Notes: generated by a model from the sequence alone, not told the origin. DNA of 64,000 bases from Paraburkholderia piptadeniae (GCF_900007165.1 NZ_CYGY02000010.1:99920-163919); one strand, 5' to 3'; counted from the stretch's first letter, positions 35,659 to 44,104 are shown. Made by a program: numbers and translations.

Positions 35659-36618
35659 TCACGCCTGGAGCGCGTCCCACATGTCCTTGTCGCGCTGCGC
35701 GGTCCAGATGCGCGGATGCGTGATGCCGCTCGCCTCGTCATACGCGCGCGACACATCGAACGGCAGGCAGTGCTCGTAGATGAAGACCTGACCGAACTTC
35801 GGGTCCATCGCCTTGCGCGCGTGCGCCATCGCGGCCTTCAGATCGAGCTTTTCGGCGACGGCCTCGCGGCCGCTTTGCAGGAGCGTCGTGACGAAGTCCT
35901 TCGTATAGTCGAGGCCCTTGTTCACATCTTCGGGCGTCGTAAGCGCGGGACCACGGCCCGGCACCAGCTTCTCCGCGTTCAGCGCGCGCAGCGCTTCAAG
36001 CGTCGCGGGCCACTGTGCGAGCTGCGCATCGCCGCAATAGCACGCGGCCTCGTATTCGACGAGATCGCCCGAGAACAGCACCTTTTGCGAAGGCAGCCAC
36101 ACGACGGTATCGCCCTTCGTATGCCCCGCGCCCAGATGCGCGATGCGCACTTCGAGCTTGCCGAGGAAAAGCGTGATTTCCTTCTCGAACACGAGCGTCG
36201 GCCACGTGAGGCCCGGCACCGTTTCGACGCCCGCGAAGAGACGCGGAAAGCGCTCGATCTCCGACTTCATGTCGGCCTCGCCGCGCTCGACGATCATTTC
36301 ATACGTGCCGCGGCTCGCGATGATCTGCTGCGCGCCTTCGTTGAAATACGCCGACGCGCCGAGCACGCGCACCGCGTGGTAGTGCGACAGCACGACGTAT
36401 TTGATCGGCTTGTCGGTGACGCTGCGAATCTTCGCGATCAGGTCTTGCGCCATCGCAGGCGTCGCGGTCGTGTCGACGATCAGCACACCGTCGTCGCCGA
36501 CGATCACGCCCGAGTTCGGGTCGCCTTCCGCCGTGTACGCGTACGCGTTGTCGGACAGCTGCGTCCACGTGATCTTTTTCTCTTCGAGGTCGGCTTGCGA
36601 TGCGAATGCCTTGGCCAT
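35659..36618 (-). CDS. Metallo-beta-lactamase-fold hydrolase with an altered metal motif
   Basis: 319 residues, starting at the ATG at 36618 behind CGGAGAC. The MBL fold is visible: early GVIVGDDGVLIVDT strand pair, then SHYHAVRVLGA at about 78-88 where the canonical HxHxDH metal motif should be. His79 and His81 are kept but the Asp-His pair is replaced by Val83-Arg84. A later GAGHTKGD (His166) and FSGDLV (Asp185) remain. So one of the two metal sites seems lost, or the enzyme is a mononuclear or non-classical member. First gene of the operon MBL - FAD monooxygenase - DUF2783 - MFS and divergent from the IclR pair. Perhaps it opens a lactone or ester made by the monooxygenase. Confidence 0.82.
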   Translation of the reverse strand: MAKAFASQADLEEKKITWTQLSDNAYAYTAEGDPNSGVIVGDDGVLIVDTTATPAMAQDLIAKIRSVTDKPIKYVVLSHYHAVRVLGASAYFNEGAQQIIASRGTYEMIVERGEADMKSEIERFPRLFAGVETVPGLTWPTLVFEKEITLFLGKLEVRIAHLGAGHTKGDTVVWLPSQKVLFSGDLVEYEAACYCGDAQLAQWPATLEALRALNAEKLVPGRGPALTTPEDVNKGLDYTKDFVTTLLQSGREAVAEKLDLKAAMAHARKAMDPKFGQVFIYEHCLPFDVSRAYDEASGITHPRIWTAQRDKDMWDALQA

Positions 36619-36920
36619 GCTCGTCTCCGTCAATTGATGAGGCGAAGGGCGAGACGGCGCGCGCCGCATGCGAGCGGCCGGCGCACTGATGGATGACTGT
36701 CTCGCCCCATAGGTTGGAATTGCCCGGCGGCGGTTGCTTTCGCGTCGGGTTGATTCAATCTTAGACCCTGGCGATTATTTGTCAATAGCGAAACGTGTCG
36801 CTATATGCTAATTTCGTGTTTACCCTGAGCGCTCGCCGGATCGGCGCGATCGTCGGCGGTCGAAGGCGCGCGTTCGTTTAACATGGACCTTTTTTCGAGC
36901 ACACCAACGGCGTGAGCAGC
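36619..36920. other. Divergent control region between the MBL operon and the IclR pair
   Basis: 302 bases without a gene. It is AT-rich around 36755-36825 and centred on the 20-base dyad at 36785-36804. Confidence 0.5.
36785..36804. promoter_or_regulatory. IclR-type operator candidate
   Basis: Perfect inverted repeat ATAGCGA-N6-TCGCTAT (arms 36785-36791 and 36798-36804) between the divergent MBL operon and the iclR pair. IclR-family operators are palindromes of about this length. Confidence 0.62.
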
Positions 36921-37739
36921 ATGAGCAAGGCAGTCAAAGCAGCCAAGGGAGCAACAGACAGCGAGACGGGCGCGGGCAAGCAGCAGCGCGGCATTCAGAG
37001 CGTCGAGGTCGGCGGACGGCTGCTGCATGCGCTCGCGACGGCGCGCGCGCCGCTCGCGCTCTCCGACCTCGCGTCGGCCGCCGACATCGCGCCGGGCCAG
37101 GCGCACGCGTATCTCGTGAGCCTCACGCGGCTCGGCCTCATCAAGCGCGACGAACTCTCGGGACGTTACGAGCCGGGGCCGTTGTCATTGCGGCTCGGCC
37201 TGATGCGGCTCGCGAACCAGCCGGCGTTTCGCGCTGCCGTGCCACGCGTCGCGGCGCTCGCCGAGGAGATCGGCTTCAGCGTCGCGATCTGCACGGCCGG
37301 TCCGCAAGGGCCGACCATCGTCCGCTACGAGCATGCGGGCTTTCCGCTGCACGTGAACCTGCATGTGGGCACGGTGATGTCGTTGCCTGCCACGTCGACG
37401 GGACGCGTGTTCTGCGCGTTCCTCGCGCCCGCTCAATTGCAGACGATGTGGACGAACCAGTCGGGCGGCACGGCCGATATCGTCGCGCCCGCTGAGCGCA
37501 AAGCGTTCGACGCGACGCTTGCGGCGATCCGCGAGCGCGGCATCGAACGCGGCATCGACGCGCCGAGCCCCGGCATCAGCAGTCTTGCCGCGCCCGTGCT
37601 CGATGCCGCTGGCCAGTTGTGCCTCGCGCTGACGGTGATCGGCCCAAGCGGCGCAATCGACGTGAACTGGACAGGTCCGATAGCGCGGGCGCTGCAAAAC
37701 GCGGCACGCGACATCGGCGCGGATATCGTGGCGCATTGA
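36921..37739 (+). CDS. IclR-family regulator (first of a tandem pair)
   Basis: About 272 residues. The N-terminal winged helix-turn-helix spans about residues 22-85 (RGIQSVEVGGRLLHALATARAPLALSDLA, in parts); the effector domain follows, with the GAF-like segment HVNLHVGTVMSLPATSTGRVF and a late GISSLAAPVLD. Start uncertain: ATG 36921 or GTG 36912, neither with a strong ribosome binding site. The stop lies two bases before the next iclR start, so the two are co-transcribed. It is divergent from the MBL-monooxygenase operon and probably controls it in response to an aromatic effector. The effector domain is less acidic than usual. Confidence 0.87.
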   Translation: MSKAVKAAKGATDSETGAGKQQRGIQSVEVGGRLLHALATARAPLALSDLASAADIAPGQAHAYLVSLTRLGLIKRDELSGRYEPGPLSLRLGLMRLANQPAFRAAVPRVAALAEEIGFSVAICTAGPQGPTIVRYEHAGFPLHVNLHVGTVMSLPATSTGRVFCAFLAPAQLQTMWTNQSGGTADIVAPAERKAFDATLAAIRERGIERGIDAPSPGISSLAAPVLDAAGQLCLALTVIGPSGAIDVNWTGPIARALQNAARDIGADIVAH

Positions 37740-37741
37740 AC

Positions 37742-38584
37742 ATGAACGAAGCCCTCAAGACCTCGTCATCCGAAACCACCGACGCAAAACAGCAGCGCGG
37801 CATCCAGTCGCTCGACAGCACGGGTGAACTGCTCACGGCTCTCGTCGCGGCAGGCAAGCCGTTGTCGCTGCGCGACCTGGCGGCAGCAGCGGGCATGCCG
37901 GCCGCGAAGGCCTTTCCGCATCTGGTGAGCTTGCAGAAGATCGGCTTGCTCGGGCGCGACGCATCAGGCTGTTTCGAAGCGGGGCCGCTTGCGCTCGAGC
38001 TGGGTCTCATCGGATTGCAACGCCTGTCGCCGACGCGCGAAGCGGAGCCCGAAATCGTCGATCTCGCGGTGACGACGGGCATGAGCGTCGCGATGGCCGT
38101 GCTCGGTCCACTGGGGCCGACCGTCGTGCGGCTCGAAGAATCGGCGCGGCCGTTGCACGTGAGCCTGCGCGTGGGCACGGTGATGTCGCTCGTCAACACG
38201 GCGATCGGCCGCGTATTCGCCGCCCATGTCGCCGACGATGTGCGGCAGGGTCTGCTCGCGCAGGATCATCTGCGCCTCGCGGGTGCGCAACGCACGGAGA
38301 TTTTCGCGTCGCCGGATGCGCGCGCGGCAAAGCTCGCGCCGCCGTATGCGGAACGTCTCGCGCAGATCCGCGAACATGGCATCGATACCGCGCTCAACAA
38401 GCCGATTCCCGGCATCAACACATTGGCCGCGCCCGTGTTCGATCACACGGGCAGCATCGTGCTCGCGATCGCGCTGATGGGCACGGCGGGGAGCTTCGAT
38501 AGCGACACCCAGGGCGGCGCCGCGCAAACCTTGCTTGCAGCGACGCAACGTCTGTCGCGGCGCTTCGGCTACGTGCGCCGCTAA
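37742..38584 (+). CDS. IclR-family regulator (second of a tandem pair)
   Basis: 280-residue paralogue of the preceding protein: both begin with a polar tail, then KQQRGIQS and an ALxxAxxPLxLxDLA pattern, and share HVxLxVGTVMSLxxTxxGRVF and the late GINTLAAPVFD. The tandem arrangement, two bases apart, indicates gene duplication. The two may form hetero-oligomers (IclR proteins are dimers or tetramers) or respond to different ligands at the same operator. The ATG at 37742 is clear; upstream in-frame codons overlap the first gene. It ends 21 bases before the convergent RpiR-type gene. Confidence 0.88.
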   Translation: MNEALKTSSSETTDAKQQRGIQSLDSTGELLTALVAAGKPLSLRDLAAAAGMPAAKAFPHLVSLQKIGLLGRDASGCFEAGPLALELGLIGLQRLSPTREAEPEIVDLAVTTGMSVAMAVLGPLGPTVVRLEESARPLHVSLRVGTVMSLVNTAIGRVFAAHVADDVRQGLLAQDHLRLAGAQRTEIFASPDARAAKLAPPYAERLAQIREHGIDTALNKPIPGINTLAAPVFDHTGSIVLAIALMGTAGSFDSDTQGGAAQTLLAATQRLSRRFGYVRR

Positions 38585-38605
38585 AGATCGACGATGAACG
38601 CCTGA

Positions 38606-39478
38606 CTAACGAGGCTCGTCCTCGGCAGCCTCGTCTGCTTCGTGCGACAGGCGCGCTTTCGCATGACGCATCTTCTCCAGCGTGTGCGGTTCGAGGCGCA
38701 ATGCGACGCCGATCGCGAGCGCATCCATCACGCACAGATGCACGAGCCGCGACACGCCCGGCGTATTCGGATCGACGGGACTTGGCACGCGCAGCAGCAA
38801 CGGGATATCGACCATCCACGCGAGCCGCGAGCCCACGCTGGTCAACGCAATCGTCGTCGCGCCGCGCTCCTTCGCGATCTGCATGCTCTCGTTCACTTCG
38901 ACGCTGCGCCCCGAGTGCGAAATCGCGAACGCGACGTCGCCGGGTTCGAGCAGGCCCGCGTACAGGCGCTGCAAATGCCCATCCGTAAAAGCGCTCGCGG
39001 CGATGTCGAGGCGCAGGAAACGCAACGCCGCATCCTGCGCGACGAGCCCCGAACCCGAGCCGACGCCGAAGAAATACACGCGGCGCGCGCTCGCCAGCGC
39101 GGCCATCGCGGCGTTCACCGCGACGGGGTCGATCGCGCTGCGCGCCTGCATGATGCCTTCGACGGCCGCTTCGCCGACCTTGTGAATCAGCGCCTGTGTA
39201 TCGTCGTCGCGCGCCACGGCCTGCGACGCATACGGCATCCCGCCCGCGACGCTTTGCGCGAGCTGCATCTTGAAGTCGCGCAGTCCGTGCGCACCGACGG
39301 CACGGCAAAAGCGCGTGACGGAAGGCTCGGACACGTCCGCGCGCAGCGCAAGCTCGGTGATGCTCGCGCGCATCGCGAAGTCGACGTCCGACAGCACCAT
39401 GTCGGCGACCTTGCGCTCGGCGGGCCGCAACGATTCGAGCGCGCTGCGGATATGAGGAATCAGGTTCGGTGCGGACAC
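38606..39478 (-). CDS. RpiR/HexR-family regulator with SIS domain
   Basis: 290 residues: an N-terminal helix-turn-helix domain (about residues 1-77, SEPSVTRFCRAVGAHGLRDFKMQLA in the recognition region) and a C-terminal SIS sugar-phosphate-binding domain (about 125-260, GVGSGSGLVAQDAALRF, then SHSGRSVEVNESMQIAKERGA). Such proteins sense phosphorylated sugars. The start is GTG at 39478 behind AAAGGAA. It is the last gene of the leftward set ATPase - SDR and presumably regulates the divergent carbohydrate ABC transporter; two TGTA-N7-TACA-like sites lie in the shared control region. No sugar kinase is adjacent, so the ligand is unknown. Confidence 0.9.
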   Translation of the reverse strand: MSAPNLIPHIRSALESLRPAERKVADMVLSDVDFAMRASITELALRADVSEPSVTRFCRAVGAHGLRDFKMQLAQSVAGGMPYASQAVARDDDTQALIHKVGEAAVEGIMQARSAIDPVAVNAAMAALASARRVYFFGVGSGSGLVAQDAALRFLRLDIAASAFTDGHLQRLYAGLLEPGDVAFAISHSGRSVEVNESMQIAKERGATTIALTSVGSRLAWMVDIPLLLRVPSPVDPNTPGVSRLVHLCVMDALAIGVALRLEPHTLEKMRHAKARLSHEADEAAEDEPR

Positions 39479-39541
39479 CCGTGCGTTCCTTTGGATTGAA
39501 GGTAAATCAACGGCATGTCGTCGCGTCGCCGTACCGTGCCG

Positions 39542-40624
39542 TCAGCCGAGTCTGCGTCCGCTCTCCGTGTCGAACAGATGCATGTGCTGCTCGGGAAAGC
39601 GCACCGTCACGCGCTGGCCAGGCTCGATCGACGCGCGCTGGCGCATCGTCACGCACCACGACGCGCCGCCGATCTTGCCGTACAGATGCGTTTCCGCGCC
39701 CGTCGGCTCGATCACTTCGACATCCATCGGGATGCCCTCATTCGATGCTTCGATATGTTCGGGCCGCACGCCGAGCGTGACTTTCGCGCCGGGCTTCGCG
39801 GTCGCGCCGCTCACACCGTTCACGCCGTGCAGCGGAATCTGCACGCCGTCTCCGAGTTGCAACGCGACGCCGTTCGCGGCGCTCACCATAACGCCTGCCG
39901 CGAAGTTCATCGAAGGCGAGCCGAGAAAGCTCGCGACGAACAGATTCGCCGGCCGGTCGTACAGTTCCAGCGGACGCCCGATCTGCTCGATGCGCCCCGC
40001 GTTCATCACGACGATGCGATCGGCCATCGTCATCGCCTCGATCTGGTCGTGCGTGACGTAGATCACCGTGTTCTTCAGCCGCTGATGCAGCGCCTTGATC
40101 TCCGTGCGCATCTGCACGCGCAGCTTCGCGTCGAGGTTCGACAGCGGCTCGTCGAACAGGAACAGCGACGGCTCGCGCACCACCGCGCGCCCCATCGCGA
40201 CGCGCTGACGCTGGCCGCCCGACAGCGCGCGCGGCAAGCGGTCCAGATAGCCGCTGAGGTTCAGCATCTTCGCGGCCGCCTCGATGCGCGGCTTGAAGCG
40301 CGTCGCCGCTTCCTTGCGGATGCGCGGACCGAACGCGATGTTGTCGTACACGGACAGATGCGGATACAGCGCGTAGCTCTGGAACACCATCGAGATATTG
40401 CGCTGCTGCGGCGGCAAGCCGTTCGCGCGCGTGCCGCCGATCGTCAGCTCGCCGCCGCTGATTTCCTCGAGGCCCGCGACCATCCGCATCAACGTGCTCT
40501 TCCCGCAACCCGACGGGCCGACCAGCACGACGAACTCGCCGTCGTCGATGTGCAGGTCGATGCCGTGCACGACCTGCGTATCGCCGTAACGCTTGTAGAT
40601 GCCGCTCAGTTGAACTGCTGCCAT
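39542..40624 (-). CDS. ABC transporter ATPase, MalK/UgpC type
   Basis: 360-residue cytoplasmic ATPase of a CUT1 carbohydrate importer. Walker A GPSGCGKST is at 36-44; the Q-loop (VFQSYALYPHLSVYDNI), signature LSGGQRQR, Walker B LFLFDEPLSNLDA and the switch His (VTHDQ) are all present. A C-terminal MalK-type TOBE domain (from about residue 240, GVRPEHIE) follows. It lies 88 bases after the SDR gene, in the reverse direction to the binding protein and permease genes that it must serve. The operon split across a divergent promoter suggests both halves respond to the same regulator. Confidence 0.93.
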   Translation of the reverse strand: MAAVQLSGIYKRYGDTQVVHGIDLHIDDGEFVVLVGPSGCGKSTLMRMVAGLEEISGGELTIGGTRANGLPPQQRNISMVFQSYALYPHLSVYDNIAFGPRIRKEAATRFKPRIEAAAKMLNLSGYLDRLPRALSGGQRQRVAMGRAVVREPSLFLFDEPLSNLDAKLRVQMRTEIKALHQRLKNTVIYVTHDQIEAMTMADRIVVMNAGRIEQIGRPLELYDRPANLFVASFLGSPSMNFAAGVMVSAANGVALQLGDGVQIPLHGVNGVSGATAKPGAKVTLGVRPEHIEASNEGIPMDVEVIEPTGAETHLYGKIGGASWCVTMRQRASIEPGQRVTVRFPEQHMHLFDTESGRRLG

Positions 40625-40712
40625 GCTGTCCTCATCGTCGTCGTGCGCGGCGTTGCATGTCGCCGCGTTGCGGTTGTGCGGTCACGTTGCCCGTTCGAAG
40701 GCGTTAAAGGCG

Positions 40713-41486
40713 TTATAGCGATTCGAGCGTCAGCTCCTCGGCCATCAGGCGATTGCCCGCCATCAGGCCGCCATCGACGGGCAGCGCGACGCCCGTGATC
40801 ACCCGCGCCATCGGCGACGCGAGAAAGAGCACGGCATCGGCGATGTCGTCGGGCGTCGCGAAGTCGCGCAGCGGATACCACTTCTTCAGGTTCTCGAAGA
40901 CCTGCGGGTTCTTGTCGACGCGCGCCTGCCAGGCCTTCGTCTTCACGGTGCCCGGACACACGATGTTCGCGCGGACGCCGTAACGTCCCAGTTCGATCGC
41001 GAGCGACTTCGTATAGCTGATGAGCCCAGCCTTCGCCGCGCTGTACGCGGGATGGCCGAGCGCCGCCATGCCGTTCACCGAGCCAATCAGCACGATCGAC
41101 CCCTGCTGCCGTTCGATCATCGACGCGCGCACCGCTTCGACCGTGTGATACGTGCCGTTCAGGTTCAGATGCACGTCGCGCTGCCAGCTCGCGGCGTCCG
41201 TCCTGGCGAGCGTCAGCCCTTCCGCTGCGCCCGCGTTCGCGACGAGCACGTCGACGGGGCCGCGCGCGGCCACGGCTTGCGCGACGCGCTCGCGCACCGC
41301 GTCGGCATCGCCGAGATCGACGGCGACAGGCGTCACGTTGTCGGCGCCCAGACTGGCAGCAAGCTCGTTCAGCGCGGCATCGTCGATGTCGAGCGCGAGC
41401 ACTGTCGCGCCGTCCTCGACGAAACGCCGGCACAACACGCTGCCGATTCCACCGCACGCTCCCGTCACCAGCACGACACGCTTCAT
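40713..41486 (-). CDS. Short-chain dehydrogenase, probably for a sugar or polyol
   Basis: 257-residue NAD(P)-dependent SDR. The nucleotide motif is GACGGIG (about residues 9-15), NAG at 85-87, the catalytic Ser in IGSVNG, and Tyr-Lys in AYSAAKAG; PG at the substrate loop is present. The end reads VALPVDGGLMAG, typical of polyol, galactose or fucose dehydrogenases. The start at 41486 follows GAGAGGAC; an in-frame codon five residues earlier does not. It is first in the leftward transcript SDR - ATPase - RpiR and divergent from the ABC transporter, so it probably oxidises the imported sugar or sugar alcohol. Confidence 0.86.
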   Translation of the reverse strand: MKRVVLVTGACGGIGSVLCRRFVEDGATVLALDIDDAALNELAASLGADNVTPVAVDLGDADAVRERVAQAVAARGPVDVLVANAGAAEGLTLARTDAASWQRDVHLNLNGTYHTVEAVRASMIERQQGSIVLIGSVNGMAALGHPAYSAAKAGLISYTKSLAIELGRYGVRANIVCPGTVKTKAWQARVDKNPQVFENLKKWYPLRDFATPDDIADAVLFLASPMARVITGVALPVDGGLMAGNRLMAEELTLESL

Positions 41487-41544
41487 GTCCGTCCTCTCCA
41501 CGTTCGCGGACGGCCCGCGCTAAAGCGCCAGACCGCCTGTCGCA

Positions 41545-41559
41545 TGTAAATTTCCTACA
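41545..41559. promoter_or_regulatory. RpiR/HexR-type operator 1
   Basis: TGTAAATTTCCTACA fits TGTA-N7-TACA, and extends to ATGTA...TACAT at 41544-41560. HexR and other RpiR-family proteins bind this pattern. It sits 58 bases from the SDR start. Confidence 0.62.
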
Positions 41560-41712
41560 TAGTGCGCATTTTCAGGGTTCGCGAATGATGCGTCCGCTAC
41601 ATACATCGCCACACCCGCACCGCACAAAAAGCCCATCTTTTACGGCATCTTATGCAAAAAAACGGGCGACAAAAAATATCGTCAGCCCTACGTGACAACA
41701 TTTTTTTTCGTG

Positions 41713-41727
41713 TGTAGGATTTTTTCA
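41713..41727. promoter_or_regulatory. RpiR/HexR-type operator 2 (degenerate)
   Basis: TGTAGGATTTTTTCA matches the reverse complement of operator 1 at 12 of 15 positions. It lies 55 bases before the binding-protein gene, in the position for controlling that promoter. Confidence 0.45.
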
Positions 41728-41781
41728 AACAATCAACCCAAGCAGCCGGCTACGGCGGCGGACCACCTCAGGAGAGACGAA

Positions 41782-43014
41782 ATGTCGTTGCATGCACGTG
41801 CTTCCCTTACGCTCGGCAAAGTTGCCGCAGCGCTCGCGTTTGCAGGTCTTGCCCTATCGGCGCACGCCGATACGGTGCGTGTGACGGTCGCGCACTACAG
41901 CGACGCGACGGCCCCGTACTTCGAGAAAATGGCCCGCCAGTTCGAGAAGGCCAACCCCGGCACCACGATCAAGATCGAGGACGTGAACTGGGACACGCTG
42001 CAACAGAAGCTGCAAACGGACATCTCGGGCGGCGCGAACGCCGACCTCGCGATCGTCGGCACGCGCTGGCTGCTCGATTTCGTGAAGGACGACGTGGCCG
42101 AGCCGCTCGACGGCTACATGGACGCGAATTTCAAGGGCCGTTTCATCGGCCCGTTCCTCGCGCCCGGCCAGATCAACGGCAAGACGTACGGCCTGCCGAT
42201 CGCCGCTTCGGCGCGCGCGCTCTACTACAACAAGGATCTGCTCGCGAGCGTCGGCTATCCGAATGGCCCGAAGACGTGGAATGACGTGATCGACGCGTCG
42301 AAGAAGCTGAAGGCGAAGGGCGTCGCCGGTTTCGGCCTGCAGGGCAAGGAAATCGAAACCGACGTGTACTACTACTATGCGCTGTGGACCAACGGCGGCG
42401 ACGTGCTGAACAAGCAAGGCAAGGCCGGCTTCGATTCGCCCGCTGGCATCAAGGCGGCGACGCTGTACAAGTCGATGATCGACCAGGGCCTGACGCAGCC
42501 TGGCGTGACGGGCTACAGCCGCGAGGACGTGCAGAACCTGTTCAAGCAGGGCCGCGTCGCGATGGTGATCTCCGCGCCGTTCCTCGCGAAACAGATCAAG
42601 AAGGAAGCGCCGAATCTGAAGTACGGCATCGACCCGGTTCCCGTCGGCACGAACGGCGCGACGTATGCCGTCACCGATTCGATCGTGATGTTCAAGAACT
42701 CGAAGGTGAAGAAGGACGCGTGGAAGTTCCTCGACTATCTGTTCACGAAGGAACCGCGCGTCGAGTTCACGAGCACGGAAGGCTTCCTGCCGACGACGAA
42801 GGCCGAAGCCGCCGACCCCGCGTTCAACGATGCCGACACGAAGGCCTTCATCGCCCTCTTGCCGCAAGCGCGCTTCGCGCCGACGGTGACGGGCTGGGAA
42901 GACACCGCGAAGGCCGTGACGAATGCGATGCAAGCCGTGTATCTCGGCAAGGCCAAGCCTGACGATGCGCTGAAGCAGGCGGCGAATCAGGCAAACCAGG
43001 CGCTCGGCCACTGA
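41782..43014 (+). CDS. Periplasmic substrate-binding protein of a carbohydrate ABC transporter
   Basis: 410-residue exported protein. The signal peptide ends near residue 29 (LALSAHA then DTVRVTV). It belongs to the family 1 extracellular solute-binding proteins (maltose/glycerol-phosphate type): KMARQFEKANPGTTIKIEDVNWDTL, then the hinge strand YGLPIAASARALYYNKDLL. The start at 41782 is preceded by AGGAGAG. It opens the operon binding protein - permease - permease and is separated from the first permease gene by a strong hairpin. The substrate is unknown; the ATPase, SDR and RpiR context argues for a sugar or sugar alcohol. Confidence 0.92.
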   Translation: MSLHARASLTLGKVAAALAFAGLALSAHADTVRVTVAHYSDATAPYFEKMARQFEKANPGTTIKIEDVNWDTLQQKLQTDISGGANADLAIVGTRWLLDFVKDDVAEPLDGYMDANFKGRFIGPFLAPGQINGKTYGLPIAASARALYYNKDLLASVGYPNGPKTWNDVIDASKKLKAKGVAGFGLQGKEIETDVYYYYALWTNGGDVLNKQGKAGFDSPAGIKAATLYKSMIDQGLTQPGVTGYSREDVQNLFKQGRVAMVISAPFLAKQIKKEAPNLKYGIDPVPVGTNGATYAVTDSIVMFKNSKVKKDAWKFLDYLFTKEPRVEFTSTEGFLPTTKAEAADPAFNDADTKAFIALLPQARFAPTVTGWEDTAKAVTNAMQAVYLGKAKPDDALKQAANQANQALGH

Positions 43015-43059
43015 GGCGCGCTTGAGCCGTCGTTGAAGATTCGTCATTAGCGTAGTACG

Positions 43060-43092
43060 GAAGCCGCATCGGCTCGATGTCGATGCGGCTTC
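43060..43092 (+). other. Intercistronic stem-loop after the binding-protein gene
   Basis: Perfect 11-base stem GAAGCCGCATC (43060-43070) / GATGCGGCTTC (43082-43092) with an 11-base loop and no T run. It lies 45 bases after the binding-protein stop and 82 before the first permease gene. Such hairpins protect or partly terminate the upstream message, as in malE-malF. Confidence 0.7.
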
Positions 43093-43174
43093 AAGTTCGA
43101 TGAGCGCGCGCTGCGCTTTGTTCATGCGAAGCGTGCGCCGTATTGCATCCGGCCCATTCCGTCCCGAGGGCTTC

Positions 43175-44104
43175 ATGAGTTCCAACGCCCAAGCAACTGT
43201 CGATCGAGCGCGCATGAGCCGTTCCATCGCGCCGCGCGCCGCCGCGCCCTGGTGGCTGATCGCGCCGAGTCTGATCCTCGCGCTGTTCATCATCAGCTAT
43301 CCGATCTTCAACATCGTGTACCAGTCGCTGCACGATGTGTCGCGCTTCGGCGCGATTCGCGATTTCACCGGCCTGAAGAACTTCTATACCGTCTTCGCCG
43401 ATCCCGTGTTTCTCGATTCGCTGCGCCGGACGATCGTCTGGACGGCTTGCGTGGTCGGCGGCACGATCATCATTTCCGTGCCCGTCGCGCTGGTGCTGAA
43501 TCAGGACTTTCACGGCCGCGGCATCGCGCGCACGATCGTGATGCTGCCGTGGTCCGTCTCGCTGACGATGACAGCCGTCGTCTGGCGCTGGGCCTTCAAC
43601 GACGACTACGGGATGGTCAACGTGACGCTGCAGCGCCTCGGGCTGATCGGCGGCCCGATTCACTGGCTCGCGACGCCCGAGCTGGCGTTCCCGGTCGAGA
43701 TCGCCGTCGGCATCCTCGTGTCGATTCCGTTCACGGTGACGATCCTGCTCGGTGGGTTGTCTTCCGTGCCCGGCGATATCTACGAAGCCGCGCGCATCGA
43801 CGGCGCAAGCGCTTGGCAGCAGTTCCGCCAGTTGACGCTGCCGCTGCTGCGGCCGTTCGTGAACATGGCGATCCTGCTCAACGTGATCTACGTGTTCAAC
43901 TCGTTTCCGATCATCTGGGTGATGACGCAAGGCGGCCCCGACAACGGCACGCATATTCTCGTCACGTATCTGTACGAACTCGGCTTCCGGCTCGGACGCC
44001 CCGGACAGGCGGCCGCCGTGTCGCTGATCATGCTCGTGATGCTGTTCGTGTTTTCGGTGCTGTACCTGCGCATTCAGCCGTCGAAGGAAGGAGAGCCCGC
44101 ATGA
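43175..44104 (+). CDS. ABC transporter permease, MalF/UgpA type
   Basis: 309-residue inner-membrane protein with six helices. Helix 1 begins at APWWLIAPSLILALFIISYPIF; the coupling EAA loop is EAARIDGASAWQQFRQLTLPLL (about residues 225-246, quoted in part here as EAARIDGASAWQQF). The start MSSNAQATV at 43175 follows CGAGGG; an in-frame start at 43100 overlaps the hairpin and is rejected. Its stop overlaps the next start by four bases. It pairs with the MalG-type permease to form the membrane channel driven by the divergent ATPase gene product. Confidence 0.92.
   Translation: MSSNAQATVDRARMSRSIAPRAAAPWWLIAPSLILALFIISYPIFNIVYQSLHDVSRFGAIRDFTGLKNFYTVFADPVFLDSLRRTIVWTACVVGGTIIISVPVALVLNQDFHGRGIARTIVMLPWSVSLTMTAVVWRWAFNDDYGMVNVTLQRLGLIGGPIHWLATPELAFPVEIAVGILVSIPFTVTILLGGLSSVPGDIYEAARIDGASAWQQFRQLTLPLLRPFVNMAILLNVIYVFNSFPIIWVMTQGGPDNGTHILVTYLYELGFRLGRPGQAAAVSLIMLVMLFVFSVLYLRIQPSKEGEPA

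Larger units (their letters stand above)
41487..41781. other. AT-rich divergent promoter region of the carbohydrate transporter cluster
   Basis: 295 bases, clearly AT-richer than the surroundings (long T and A runs around 41636-41730). It holds two RpiR-type sites (41545-41559 and 41713-41727). An in-frame extension of the binding protein to 41692 crosses the second site and is not used. Confidence 0.55.
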
